A DNA stretch of 64,000 bases from Candidatus Flexifilum breve (GCA_016717205.1 JADKGC010000006.1:310001-374000); one strand, 5' to 3'. Shown: positions 48,776-57,629, numbered from the stretch's first letter. Notes: generated by a model not told the origin, from the sequence alone. Numbers and translations are program-made.

Positions 48776-51024
48776 TTGGAACGCTCCTCCAGGTACGCTT
48801 GCAGCGCGGCGAAGGGCACGGCCATCTGCTGATCGCCCTGCTGCCCGGTATTCCACGTCATCACCAGTTCGCGCCGCGCGCGCGTGATGCCGACATACAG
48901 CAAACGCAGACGTTCGGCGGCGTAATCGACGCGCGCGTCAGCCGTGGCGACGCCTTCGCGGTAGGGGAGGTTGTGCGCCAGCGCAATCAACTGCCCCAGC
49001 GCCTCCGCTTCGAGGTTCAGCCCTTCGCGAATGAAGCGCTTTTCCGACATGAACTGATCGCCAGGGACGGCGGACGGGAAGTCGTAGGTGTTGACCGAGA
49101 GCAGATACACCCGATCCCATTCCAGCCCCTTGGCCGCATGCATGGTCGCGACGGTGACTTTGCCTTTGTGCGCTTCGGGGTCGAAGCCGCGGTCCGCATC
49201 GTCCACGCCGAGGAAGCGGCGTTCGTTGCGCGCGATGACGGCGAGTTCTTCGGTGTATTCCGGCAAGCGGGCGGCGGGGTGCGACTCGGCGTAACCCGCC
49301 AGCAGCACGGCCATGCTGTGCGCAATCGCCAGATCCGCCGCGCTCTGGAACAGGTCTTGGGCGAGAATCAGGATGAGCTGGTCAATCGGCAGGATGACCG
49401 CTTCCTGCCAGCGGCGGACGATGCCGCGAAACTCGGTCAGCAGCGCGCCGATCTCTGGGTCGGCTTCGATCAGCTTGGCGACATTTTCGTCGTCGGCCAG
49501 CCAGTCGCGCCCCAACTGCGGCGTGATGAAATCTTCCACGCGGGGGCACTTGCGCAGCGCCTTAACCATGTTTTCGAGCCGCGCGGCCAGCGCGTCGTCG
49601 TCGCGGTCGGCGCGCCGCCACACCTGATACACGCGCGCCAGCAAGCGCACATCGCCGGGGTTGCTCAGGTATTGCAGAATGTTCCCGACCGCGCCCGCCG
49701 CTTCACGCGTTGAGGTGGTCGAACGCAGGAGTTCGACGTACTCGATCTGCGGTTCACGCTCCCGTTTGAGCGCGTCCACGATGTCGAAGCCGCGTTTGTT
49801 GCGTGGCACGAGAATGGCCGCCGTTTGATCGGGGTGGGTGGGCAGCCACTGGCGGATCGAGTCGACTACGGCGCGCAACTCTTCGGCAGGCGGCAGCGCG
49901 GCGGGGTAGAGCACGACCTTCGATTGGTCGGCAGGCGGGTTGGGCTGCGGGTCGCCGGGCGGCGCGGGCTGGATTAGCGGCGGGAGCAGCGGATCGCGGT
50001 CGCGCACGTCAGCGTTGGGATGTTTGTCCATCGTCCAGGTGATCAAGTGGTTTGCCAGTTCAATGATCGGCAGCGCCGAGCGCCCGGAGTTCGGCAGTTC
50101 GCGCGGCGACACACCCGGTTCGCGCAGAAAGTCGCGCAGATATTCTGGCTTGGCGGTCGTGAATGTCTCGTAGATCGACTGGTTGGGGTCGCCGACGCGC
50201 ACCCAATTGCCATCTTTGCCCGCTAACTGGCGGATGATGAGTTCCTGCAAGCGACTGCTGTCCTGCGCCTCATCTTCGAGAATGTAGCGCCAGCGGCGGC
50301 GCAGGCGCGCCAGAAATGTGTCGTCCAGTTCCAGGGCCAGCAGCGCCAAGCGGATCAAATCCTGAAAGTCGACCGCGCCGCGCATATTGAGGCCGCGCTG
50401 GTAGCTCACATAAATGCTGTAGCCCATCTCCGCGAGCGGGAGCGGCTGTTTGTATAGATCGAGGCGGCGGCGAATCTCGTCGGGCGACAGGCGTTCATCT
50501 TTCGCCTGCCGGACGAAGGCGCGCGCGATGTCGGTCACGAGCGGCGTCCAGCGTTCACGCGTGACCCACTCGCGGCGGTTGTCTTCGAGATCGCCGGCGA
50601 GGAACTGACCCGCCGCTTCGGGGTGCAGTTTGACCCACGTCAGCGCGGCATCTTGCAGTACGGTGTCGGCTTCGCGCTCGTCAATAATCTGGAAGTCGTC
50701 GGCGAGGCCGACTAAACCGGGACGCTCACGGACGATGTCATTGCACAGGCCGTGCAGCGTGCGCACGCGGTAGCCGACGTTGGGCAGCAAGCCACGCTCA
50801 CGCACAAACGCGCCGATCTGCCGGGCGAAGTTGTCGACGGCGGAATTGACCAGCGTGACGATCAGCACTTCCTCGTCGTCTTCCAACTGTTCGGCGATCA
50901 GCTTGGCGGCGAGGGCGGAGAGCGTCTTGGTCTTGCCGCTGCCGGGCACAGCAGACACGCCCATTTTCCCGCTCGTATACGCGAGGACTTCCGCCTGTTT
51001 CGGGCGCGGTTTAAACGTCGCCAT
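48772..51024 (-). CDS. UvrD/AddA-like SF1 DNA helicase without nuclease domain
   Basis: A 750-residue superfamily 1A helicase. Motif I is VPGSGKTKTL (Lys31), motif II is DEAQD (251-255), motif III is VGDPNQSIYETF, motif V is MHAAKGLEWDRVYLL and motif VI is YVGITRARREL. All look active. It ends shortly after motif VI and so lacks the C-terminal nuclease of AddA and RecB. It overlaps the AddB-like gene by 14 bp and the nuclease gene by 4 bp, indicating stoichiometric synthesis. It could be a plain UvrD/PcrA paralogue, but the context favours the motor subunit of a split AddAB-like enzyme. Confidence 0.85.
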   Translation of the reverse strand: MATFKPRPKQAEVLAYTSGKMGVSAVPGSGKTKTLSALAAKLIAEQLEDDEEVLIVTLVNSAVDNFARQIGAFVRERGLLPNVGYRVRTLHGLCNDIVRERPGLVGLADDFQIIDEREADTVLQDAALTWVKLHPEAAGQFLAGDLEDNRREWVTRERWTPLVTDIARAFVRQAKDERLSPDEIRRRLDLYKQPLPLAEMGYSIYVSYQRGLNMRGAVDFQDLIRLALLALELDDTFLARLRRRWRYILEDEAQDSSRLQELIIRQLAGKDGNWVRVGDPNQSIYETFTTAKPEYLRDFLREPGVSPRELPNSGRSALPIIELANHLITWTMDKHPNADVRDRDPLLPPLIQPAPPGDPQPNPPADQSKVVLYPAALPPAEELRAVVDSIRQWLPTHPDQTAAILVPRNKRGFDIVDALKREREPQIEYVELLRSTTSTREAAGAVGNILQYLSNPGDVRLLARVYQVWRRADRDDDALAARLENMVKALRKCPRVEDFITPQLGRDWLADDENVAKLIEADPEIGALLTEFRGIVRRWQEAVILPIDQLILILAQDLFQSAADLAIAHSMAVLLAGYAESHPAARLPEYTEELAVIARNERRFLGVDDADRGFDPEAHKGKVTVATMHAAKGLEWDRVYLLSVNTYDFPSAVPGDQFMSEKRFIREGLNLEAEALGQLIALAHNLPYREGVATADARVDYAAERLRLLYVGITRARRELVMTWNTGQQGDQQMAVPFAALQAYLEERSK

Positions 51025-53239
51025 GCGCTTGATCCCTTCCCAGGCGGCGCAACATGCGTTGAATCGCCTGCAGCAGTTCGCCTTGACTCTCGTAACCGTT
51101 CTCGCTGAGCTGGCTCAAACCGAGATAGATCGTTCCGCGGCAGCGCCGGATCAAGCCGATCATCAGGCGGTAGAGCGTCTCGCGGCGGATGCCCACTTCC
51201 TGCTCATCCGTCCATTTGTCGCCGGGCTTCCACCAGCGGCTGAGCACATACGGATGCGTCAGCGGTTGGTACAGCCGCTCGAACCAGCCGCGATTGCCGA
51301 TATCCAGCCAGAATTGCACGGTCGCCGGCTGATTGTTCATCAGGAACGTGTAGGCGGGCGCGATCAGCACGCTGTCTTCGGCGTTGGTCTGCCAGCGGCG
51401 GACATACTGCGCGGCGATCAACCCCCCGCTCACCATTTCGATGTATTCCGCGCCGGATGGCTTGCCCGCCGGAATGATGCCACCTAATGAGCGGCGGAAA
51501 CTGCGCGCGGAATCGATCAGGTTGGTCGTGACACGCGCGGCTTCGAAGTCACCGTACATGCCGAAGCCGATCTGCGACAGCACTTCCCCGAAGATGAGGC
51601 TGAAGAAGTGATCGAGTTCGATCTCGGGGATGGGCGGCGCTTCAGCCTCGACTTTCTTCTTACGGCGGCGCTTGGGCGCGTCGGGTGGCGGTGGGGGCGG
51701 CGGCTCGGGGACGGGATGATCCGCGATATAGCCCTCGATCCACAGGCGCAGCGCATCGTAGCGTTCGCCGATCAGATAGCTGACGCGCTCCTGCACTTCA
51801 ATCGGCAGCACTTCGAACGGCGCGAGGCCGGACTTGCTTTCGACGTGTGGATAGGCGGCCTCAGCCAAGAGCTGCGCACGTACGAGGTCCAGCGTCTTGC
51901 CCGCGTCCATTGAACTGATCGACAACATGAGCGCGTAGGCGACATCAAAGCGAGTTGGTTTGAGGTTCCATTGTGGATGCGCCAACTGTGCCAGCGTGAG
52001 CAGACAGCGCGCGGCGGGTTCTTCCCGCAAGGCGCGTGATGGTCGATGTGACCGGGCGGCGATACCCAGACCTTCTAACCGCGTTATGAGCGAGAAGCGC
52101 AGCGCGTCGGAGAGGAAAGGCGCCAGCACGACGATTTCGCCGGGCGGGATGTGTTTCTCGGTGACGAGGTAGCGGATTTCGTCGGCGATCCAGTTGAGCA
52201 TCTCTGGGTAGTAGCGGTGATCGCGGTATTCGAGCGCGGCGCGCGGATCAACGTCGGTTTTCAGGTAGTCATCGGGCTGCATCTGCCGCGCGAACTCATT
52301 GGCGAGCGCATCCAGTTCCGGCGTGTTGACGAACGACTCGCTGAATTGGATATAGTCGTCGGCCTGCTGCGTAAAACTGAAGCGGGCGTGTTCTGGGTCA
52401 GCCCCCAAGAAGCTGCGAAAGCCGCCGTTCGTGTCGTAGAGGATGAGCGCGGAATCGGCGTCGGGCAGCCAATCGACCAGCATGTCGATGAAGGCCGGGT
52501 TTTCTTCCTCGGCGTTATCGACGATCAGGTGAGCGTAGCGCGCAAGCAGGTATTCGCGCACCTGCCGCACCTCCCATAGCTGCCGGAACGATTCGATCTG
52601 CAGCGAAAAATCGAGCAGGCTGTGATCGATGCAGTAGCGGCGGAAGAGTTCGGCGCATTCCTGCACCTGATCGAATGTTTTGAACTGCGCGCTTTCCCCG
52701 AGCCAGGCATCTTTCAGCCGCTGGCTGATCTCGGTGAAATTAAAGCCAACGACCGCGGCTTTGTTCAGGTTGTCGAGAATCTGGCTGTAGAGGCGGTTGC
52801 GGTCGATGGTGATGGCGTCGAAGTAGCCGTGTTCCAGAATGAGCGGATCGACGATGCGCGCCATGATGTACTGCGCGGTTTCCAGCGTGAGGATCGTCGG
52901 TTGCTGGTCGGGCATGAAGCCGATCTTCGGCGCGGCTAGCGACCAGAACAACTGCACCGTCTCGACGGCGAGCGCGCTCAACGTGGTGACGGTCACTTGA
53001 CCGCCGGGTGGCAAATCGGCTTGGCGCAGCGCATCCACGTACGGATATTCGAGCGCGCGCTGCGGGACGATCACAAGGATCTCGTTCGCAGGCACACCCG
53101 ACTCAAGCAGGAAGAGCAGACGATGAATACCGACCGTCGTTTTGCCACTGCCTGCCGCGCCTTCGAGGAAGACTGACCCGCTGATCGGGCGTTCCACGAC
53201 GGCCAACTGCTCAGATTTGAGATTTGTTTTTTCGACCAT
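51011..53239 (-). CDS. AddB-like SF1 helicase-fold protein
   Basis: A 742-residue SF1 helicase-fold protein. Walker A is intact (GAAGSGKTTVGIHRLLF, Lys33). Motif II is altered: LIVDNAEEENP at Asp241-Asn242, where active helicases have DExQD. Other SF1 motifs are weak. A basic proline-rich linker lies at about 506-530 (PEPPPPPPPDAPKRRRKKK). The AddB-type C-terminal nuclease is missing; a separate nuclease gene lies two genes downstream. It resembles AddB in having a likely ATP-binding but non-translocating motor. The ATG at 53239 has no clear Shine-Dalgarno, and a TAGAAT sequence 11 bp before it hints at a near-leaderless start. It heads the repair operon. Confidence 0.7.
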   Translation of the reverse strand: MVEKTNLKSEQLAVVERPISGSVFLEGAAGSGKTTVGIHRLLFLLESGVPANEILVIVPQRALEYPYVDALRQADLPPGGQVTVTTLSALAVETVQLFWSLAAPKIGFMPDQQPTILTLETAQYIMARIVDPLILEHGYFDAITIDRNRLYSQILDNLNKAAVVGFNFTEISQRLKDAWLGESAQFKTFDQVQECAELFRRYCIDHSLLDFSLQIESFRQLWEVRQVREYLLARYAHLIVDNAEEENPAFIDMLVDWLPDADSALILYDTNGGFRSFLGADPEHARFSFTQQADDYIQFSESFVNTPELDALANEFARQMQPDDYLKTDVDPRAALEYRDHRYYPEMLNWIADEIRYLVTEKHIPPGEIVVLAPFLSDALRFSLITRLEGLGIAARSHRPSRALREEPAARCLLTLAQLAHPQWNLKPTRFDVAYALMLSISSMDAGKTLDLVRAQLLAEAAYPHVESKSGLAPFEVLPIEVQERVSYLIGERYDALRLWIEGYIADHPVPEPPPPPPPDAPKRRRKKKVEAEAPPIPEIELDHFFSLIFGEVLSQIGFGMYGDFEAARVTTNLIDSARSFRRSLGGIIPAGKPSGAEYIEMVSGGLIAAQYVRRWQTNAEDSVLIAPAYTFLMNNQPATVQFWLDIGNRGWFERLYQPLTHPYVLSRWWKPGDKWTDEQEVGIRRETLYRLMIGLIRRCRGTIYLGLSQLSENGYESQGELLQAIQRMLRRLGRDQAHGDV

Positions 53240-53392
53240 ATATTCTAAATTCTACCTCAAAATCGGCATTTTTGGTAGATGGAAGTGCGCCGAAAAGCCG
53301 GATTCCGCTCCCTTGATTAAAGCACTTTGCGCGAATTTTGAACACTTTTGCGCGGGCATCCGTAAATCCCTGTAGACAGGGGAGTGATGACC

Positions 53393-54256
53393 GTGACAGA
53401 AGCTGAACTACTGAAGCTGGCTCAAGAGGGCGACTATGACGCCTTTGAGGCGCTCTACACTGCCTTAGAGCCGGGGCTGGCGCGGTTTGTTCGGCGCTTG
53501 ATCGGGGATGGATACGAAGCGCAGGATGTCGTGCAGGACACGCTGATGTCCCTGTACGTCAACCTCGTGAAGATCGACCCACCCGAAAAGCTCCGCCCAT
53601 ATGTGTTCCGCATTGCGCGCAACCGCTGTTACGACATTCTGCGGCGGCAGGGACGTTTCGAACAGGTGTCGATTGACGCCGACGAGGATGACGGGATGAA
53701 TGTACGCGTGTCGTTCCAACTGGCGGACGACCGCGCGCAGCTGCCCGAAGAAGTATCACACTGGCTCCTGCTGCATCTTGAAGTCACCGAGGCGATTGAA
53801 CGCCTGCCGGAACTTCAGCGTCAGGCGCTCATCCTCTACGCCGAAGAAGAGCTGTCGTACGCGGAAATCGCGGAAGTGATGAACGTGAGCATGGGCACGG
53901 TCAAATCACGCATCTTTCACGCCAAGCAAACGCTTCGCCGTCTGTTACGGCCGGCAACGCTCGAAGCGATTGAAGACGAAATTGACGATGTACCTGTCGC
54001 CGCATTAGTGAAAAAGCGGGATACCCCCGCAGGAGAGGAAGTTGATCATGGACGAAACGAAGATTCAGAAGCTTCAGCAGTATCTGCAGGCGCTGAAGGC
54101 GCTGCAGCGGTCGGTGGAACGCGCGGTGCAGATGGACGTGTTTCAGGGGACGGGGCGGATGGCCGTCAAACAGTACAGCGGAATTCAGCGCAAAGTCGCC
54201 GAGCTTTATCCCGACGACTTTTACGTGACGGACACGCTGACGCTGGAGCTCGATGA
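53393..54256 (+). CDS. ECF sigma factor, probable frameshift at its 3' end
   Basis: An ECF-type sigma factor. Region 2 is at about 20-90 (DGYEAQDVVQDTLMSLYVNL and VFRIARNRCYDILRRQ) and region 4 at about 135-190 (RLPELQRQALILYAEEELSY, then MGTVKSRIFHAKQTLRRLL). The GTG at 53393 is chosen because GGGGAG lies about eight bases upstream. The open frame runs to 54256, 209 bp into the pentapeptide gene, and this tail reads as low-complexity shadow sequence. One extra base in the runs at 54011-54028 (A5, G3, C5) would give a stop TGA at 54043-54045, just before the next start. I think the true protein is about 217 residues. Confidence 0.78.
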   Translation: MTEAELLKLAQEGDYDAFEALYTALEPGLARFVRRLIGDGYEAQDVVQDTLMSLYVNLVKIDPPEKLRPYVFRIARNRCYDILRRQGRFEQVSIDADEDDGMNVRVSFQLADDRAQLPEEVSHWLLLHLEVTEAIERLPELQRQALILYAEEELSYAEIAEVMNVSMGTVKSRIFHAKQTLRRLLRPATLEAIEDEIDDVPVAALVKKRDTPAGEEVDHGRNEDSEASAVSAGAEGAAAVGGTRGADGRVSGDGADGRQTVQRNSAQSRRALSRRLLRDGHADAGAR

Positions 54257-55040
54257 GGAGATCGCGGAGCGCCATATGCTCAGTCAGGTGCAGTTGGCCG
54301 CTGGGCAGATGGTCATCTACTTGGAAGGCCTGCTGCGCGAACAGAATGTAGGCGGACGCGGCTTTGAGTTCCGCGGCGATCTTAATATCGACCGCGGCGA
54401 CTGGCGCGGCCTCGGACGCGAAATTCAAGAACAGGTGATGCGTCTGACGCGCGAAACCATTCAGCGAGCCGTATCGAACATCGACGTGGACGTGCAGACC
54501 AACCGCGGTGAAAACTACCGCGATGCCAACCTCGAAGGCGCGACGCTGGACGGCGCGAACTTCAGCGGCCGCAACCTGCGCGGCGCGAATATGACCGGGG
54601 TTCACGCCCATATGGGCAACTTCAGCGGGGCGAACCTGAAGGATGCGCTGCTCGAGGGCGCGGATTTCGAGGGATCGAACTTCAGCGGGGCGAACCTCAA
54701 GAATGTGAACGCGACCGGGGCGCGGTTTGCGAACTGCAATCTCACCGGGGCGAACTTCCGCGATGCCGTCCTTGAGGGGGCAAACTTCACGGGCGCGCGA
54801 ATTGACGGCGCGAACCTCGTGGGGGCGATCCTCGAAGGCGCGACGCTGCCCAATGGCGAAGAATACCAGCGTGAATCGGATCTCAACCGCTACCATGCCT
54901 CGCATTCGGAGTCGGGGCGGCGTATCCGCATCGAAATCGATACGGAGGATGACGACGAAAAGCCGAAGCGTCAGCCGCCGGAACCGCCGGTGCCTCCGGT
55001 TCCACCGGTTCCGCCGGTTCCGCCGCACGACCGCTTCTAA
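54048..55040 (+). CDS. Pentapeptide-repeat protein with helical head and proline tail
   Basis: A 330-residue soluble protein. Residues 1-110 are helical and charged (KIQKLQQYLQALKALQRSVE). Residues about 160-270 hold about 21 pentapeptide repeats of the A(N/D)LxG type (ANFSGRNLRGANMTG, ANLKDALLEGADFEG), which form a right-handed beta helix. The tail has a VPP repeat encoded by tandem 9-bp units at 54984-55019. There is no signal peptide or membrane helix. The SD AGGAGAGGAAG precedes the ATG at 54048. It immediately follows an ECF sigma gene, where an anti-sigma factor is normally found. Function unknown. Confidence 0.82.
   Translation: MDETKIQKLQQYLQALKALQRSVERAVQMDVFQGTGRMAVKQYSGIQRKVAELYPDDFYVTDTLTLELDEEIAERHMLSQVQLAAGQMVIYLEGLLREQNVGGRGFEFRGDLNIDRGDWRGLGREIQEQVMRLTRETIQRAVSNIDVDVQTNRGENYRDANLEGATLDGANFSGRNLRGANMTGVHAHMGNFSGANLKDALLEGADFEGSNFSGANLKNVNATGARFANCNLTGANFRDAVLEGANFTGARIDGANLVGAILEGATLPNGEEYQRESDLNRYHASHSESGRRIRIEIDTEDDDEKPKRQPPEPPVPPVPPVPPVPPHDRF
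54984..55019 (+). repeat. Four tandem 9-bp units
   Basis: Four copies of a CCxCCGGTT-type unit, encoding the PPV repeats of the pentapeptide protein's tail. Length variation between strains would be easy here. Confidence 0.75.
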
Positions 55041-55071
55041 ACACCTGTACGGGTTGACAGTTCCCGTCACG

Positions 55072-55121
55072 CTGTCCTTGCGGTATGCTGATAGCCTCAT
55101 CAGCCCGCAAGGACAGTTTTT
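55072..55121 (+). terminator. Terminator-like hairpin abutting the MFS start codon
   Basis: A two-part stem: a perfect 12 bp (CTGTCCTTGCGG / CCGCAAGGACAG) and an inner 6 bp (GCTGAT / ATCAGC) with a 3-base bulge, followed by TTTTT. The MFS ATG begins on the next base, and the 3' arm contains AAGGA, the only plausible ribosome site, eight bases before that ATG. It may therefore act as an intrinsic terminator for the sigma-pentapeptide unit, or as an attenuator that hides the ribosome site. Confidence 0.75.
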
Positions 55122-56384
55122 ATGAGCCGCTACCTCCAGTTACTGCGCGAAAATCCGCATTTCACCCGCCTATGGTTGTCTCAAGTGATCAGCATGACGG
55201 GCGACTGGTTCAACACCGTCGTCCTGTTTGCGCTGGTCGCCGCGTACAGTCCCGGCCGGGAAGGAGTGGCAGTCAGCTTGTTTGTGCTGGCGCGCGTGGT
55301 ACCGCCCATGCTGATCAGCCCGATCACCGGCGTGTTGGTGGATCGGCTGAATCGCAAGCGCCTGCTGATCTGGAGCAACGTACTGCGGGTGTTCGTCGTC
55401 GCCGCGCTGCTGATTACCACACAGGGGCCGGAATGGCTGTGGCTGATCTATGTGCTGACGGTGGTGCAGTTCGCGATCTCGGCGGTGTTTGAACCTGCGC
55501 AGTCGGCCTTGCTGCCGATGCTCGTGCCGCAGCAGGATTTGATCGTGGCGAACACCCTGGTGAGCATCACGTGGTCGTCGATGCTGGCGATTGGCGCGGT
55601 GATCGGCGGGGTGGTGGCGACCGTGCTTGGCGCGTATGCCGCTTTGATCTTCGATGCGTTGTCCTTTGCCGTCGCCGCGTGGTTGGTGCTGCCGATTGTG
55701 CCGCGCGTGATCGCCGTGGTGCAGGAGCACGCGCATACAGCGGATACGAGTTTCCGGGATGGCCTGCGCTTTTTGCGGAGCAGGCCGCAGTCGGCCATGC
55801 TGCTGCTGGCCAAGTTCGGCATGAGCCTTGGCAACGTCGACACGTTGGTCGCCATCTATGCGACGCAGATCTTTGTGTACGGAGAAGGCGGCGGTCTCGG
55901 CCTCGGCCTCATGTACAGCGCGTTCGGGGTGGGCGCGGTGATCGGCCCGCTGATCTTCAACCGCTTCAACGACGGATCAATCAAGGTGATGCGCCGCCTG
56001 ATGCTCGTCGCGTTTTTCGGCGCGGTCGCCGGGTGGTTGACGCTCGGTTCGGCCTCCACGTTCGTGCTGCTGTGCCTTGGCTTGTTCATCCGCGCGGTGT
56101 GCGGTTCGACCAATTGGACATACAGCACGATTGCGCTGCAAAAGACCGTGCCCAACTCGTACCTCGGGCGGGTGTTCTCGCTCGATATGGCCGGTTTTTA
56201 CTTGGCGACGGTCATCAGTACCGTGGCGCACGGCTGGTTGATCGACGCCGTGGGCAGCGCGAACGTGCGCTTGATCGCGTTGGGCACCGGCGTGGTCGCG
56301 CTGATTCCGGCGCTGATTTGGCTGCTGCTCACACGGCACTTCGAGCAGCGTGAACTACAGCCCGCAACCGCTGCGGCTGACTGA
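55122..56384 (+). CDS. MFS transporter, probable exporter
   Basis: A 420-residue major facilitator superfamily protein with about twelve transmembrane helices. N-terminal FTRLWLSQVISMTGDWFNTV and the signature loop GVLVDRLNRKRLLIWSN are typical of the MFS_3/EntS-like exporters. The substrate cannot be assigned. Its ATG follows a terminator-like hairpin directly and its ribosome site lies inside that stem. It is followed by 87 bp before the next gene. Confidence 0.85.
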   Translation: MSRYLQLLRENPHFTRLWLSQVISMTGDWFNTVVLFALVAAYSPGREGVAVSLFVLARVVPPMLISPITGVLVDRLNRKRLLIWSNVLRVFVVAALLITTQGPEWLWLIYVLTVVQFAISAVFEPAQSALLPMLVPQQDLIVANTLVSITWSSMLAIGAVIGGVVATVLGAYAALIFDALSFAVAAWLVLPIVPRVIAVVQEHAHTADTSFRDGLRFLRSRPQSAMLLLAKFGMSLGNVDTLVAIYATQIFVYGEGGGLGLGLMYSAFGVGAVIGPLIFNRFNDGSIKVMRRLMLVAFFGAVAGWLTLGSASTFVLLCLGLFIRAVCGSTNWTYSTIALQKTVPNSYLGRVFSLDMAGFYLATVISTVAHGWLIDAVGSANVRLIALGTGVVALIPALIWLLLTRHFEQRELQPATAAAD

Positions 56385-56405
56385 TGCGGAAATCCGAACC
56401 TTAAT

Positions 56406-56457
56406 TTGATTCTTTTGTCGTTAGGCGTAGAGTGGAGGAAAACACAAACTATAGTTT
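56406..56457 (+). promoter_or_regulatory. Candidate promoter and palindrome before the 109-residue gene
   Basis: TTGATT (56406-56411), 16-bp spacer, TAGAGT (56428-56433), followed by the perfect palindrome AAACTATAGTTT (56446-56457) about where transcription would be entering. The palindrome might be an operator, but AT palindromes of this size can be chance. Confidence 0.4.
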
Positions 56458-56471
56458 TATGGAGTAAAGTT

Positions 56472-56801
56472 GTGGATACCCTCACTACTACCCGCACTGA
56501 TGATGTTCGCCGCATTTACCGCCATTGGAGCCACCGCTCGGAACGCTACAGCGGCGGTGATACCCTCACCACAGCCATCGAGAGTGGTTGGCGCATTAAA
56601 GGTGTAATCTTCCGGCAGGAGTTTTGGCTCTCCGGAGTGCGCCGTGTGTGCCTGTTCCATATCGATCTGGAACGGGATGGCGAAGATGCCAAAATGCTGG
56701 TCATTCACAATCCGTACGTCATACGCTATATTCGTGAACTCGGGGCGCAGGTTGTGCAAATCAATCAACGCCGCCAAACGGATTTTGACCGCTGGTCGTG
56801 A
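56472..56801 (+). CDS. Hypothetical protein, 109 residues
   Basis: A small soluble protein I do not recognise. The GTG at 56472 has GGAG seven bases upstream and is preferred over the open frame from 56406. It is basic with a hydrophobic middle (KGVIFRQEFWLSGVRRVCLF, then HIDLERDGEDAKMLVIHNPY). There is no signal peptide. It ends six bases before uppP, so the two are probably co-transcribed. Confidence 0.6.
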   Translation: MDTLTTTRTDDVRRIYRHWSHRSERYSGGDTLTTAIESGWRIKGVIFRQEFWLSGVRRVCLFHIDLERDGEDAKMLVIHNPYVIRYIRELGAQVVQINQRRQTDFDRWS

Positions 56802-56807
56802 GAGCCT

Positions 56808-57629
56808 ATGCTAATTGACCTTCTGAAAGTCGTCGTTCTCGGTATTGTTGAAGGGATCACGGAGTTTCTGCCCGTATCCTCCACCGGACACCTGATTGTC
56901 GCCACTGCGCTCCTGCGCCCGAACTTCAGCGAAGCGCTGGAGGGCACATTTGAAATCTTCATCCAGCTCGGCGCAGTGATCGCGGTGGTCTTCTATTACC
57001 GGCGGGACTTGATTCAGCAGGTCATGACCGTGCACAAGGATGCAGGTGTGCGCCGCCTGTGGTTAGCCATCGTCATCAGTGCGATTCCAGCCGCGCTGGT
57101 CGGCTTTCTCTTCCGCGACTTCATCAAAGACGTGCTCTTTCGCCCGCTGACGGTTGCCATTTCGCTGATCGTCGGCGGGATATTGTTCATCGTGCTCGAA
57201 CGCTGGTTCGCGAACCGTCCCACGCCGACCACGACCGCGGTCACGGCGATTACGTGGCGGCAGGCGGCGGTGATCGGCGGGCTGCAGGCGCTCTCGCTCA
57301 TCCCCGGCGTTTCACGCGCGGCCACTTCGATCTTCGGCGGCATGTTGACCGGGCTGGATCGGCAAACAGCAACCCGCTTCTCCTTCTATCTGGCCATCCC
57401 GATTCTCGGCGGCGCAACCATCGTCGACCTGCTGCTCAGCCTCGACGAAATCAGCGGTAACGACGTGATCTTCCTCGCGGTCGGCGCGTTGGTCTCCGGG
57501 TTGGTGGCCTTCCTCGCTATCAGTTGGCTCCTGCGTTTCATCGCCCGGCGCGACTTCACCGCGTTCGGCATTTACCGCATCTTAGCGGGCAGCGTGATTT
57601 TGATCTTGATCGCACTTTCCTTAATTTAG
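56808..57629 (+). CDS. uppP: Undecaprenyl-diphosphatase UppP
   Basis: A 273-residue membrane phosphatase that recycles undecaprenyl diphosphate for cell-wall synthesis. Both conserved motifs are present, EGITEFLPVSSTGHL (residues 15-29) and LSLIPGVSRAATSIFGGM. About eight transmembrane helices are seen. Length matches the family. It also gives bacitracin tolerance in other bacteria. Confidence 0.95.
   Translation: MLIDLLKVVVLGIVEGITEFLPVSSTGHLIVATALLRPNFSEALEGTFEIFIQLGAVIAVVFYYRRDLIQQVMTVHKDAGVRRLWLAIVISAIPAALVGFLFRDFIKDVLFRPLTVAISLIVGGILFIVLERWFANRPTPTTTAVTAITWRQAAVIGGLQALSLIPGVSRAATSIFGGMLTGLDRQTATRFSFYLAIPILGGATIVDLLLSLDEISGNDVIFLAVGALVSGLVAFLAISWLLRFIARRDFTAFGIYRILAGSVILILIALSLI

Noticed and set aside
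55054..55089. TTGACA upstream of the MFS gene as a promoter
   Set aside because: The nearest -10-like TATGCT is 24 bp away, too far, and lies inside the terminator stem.
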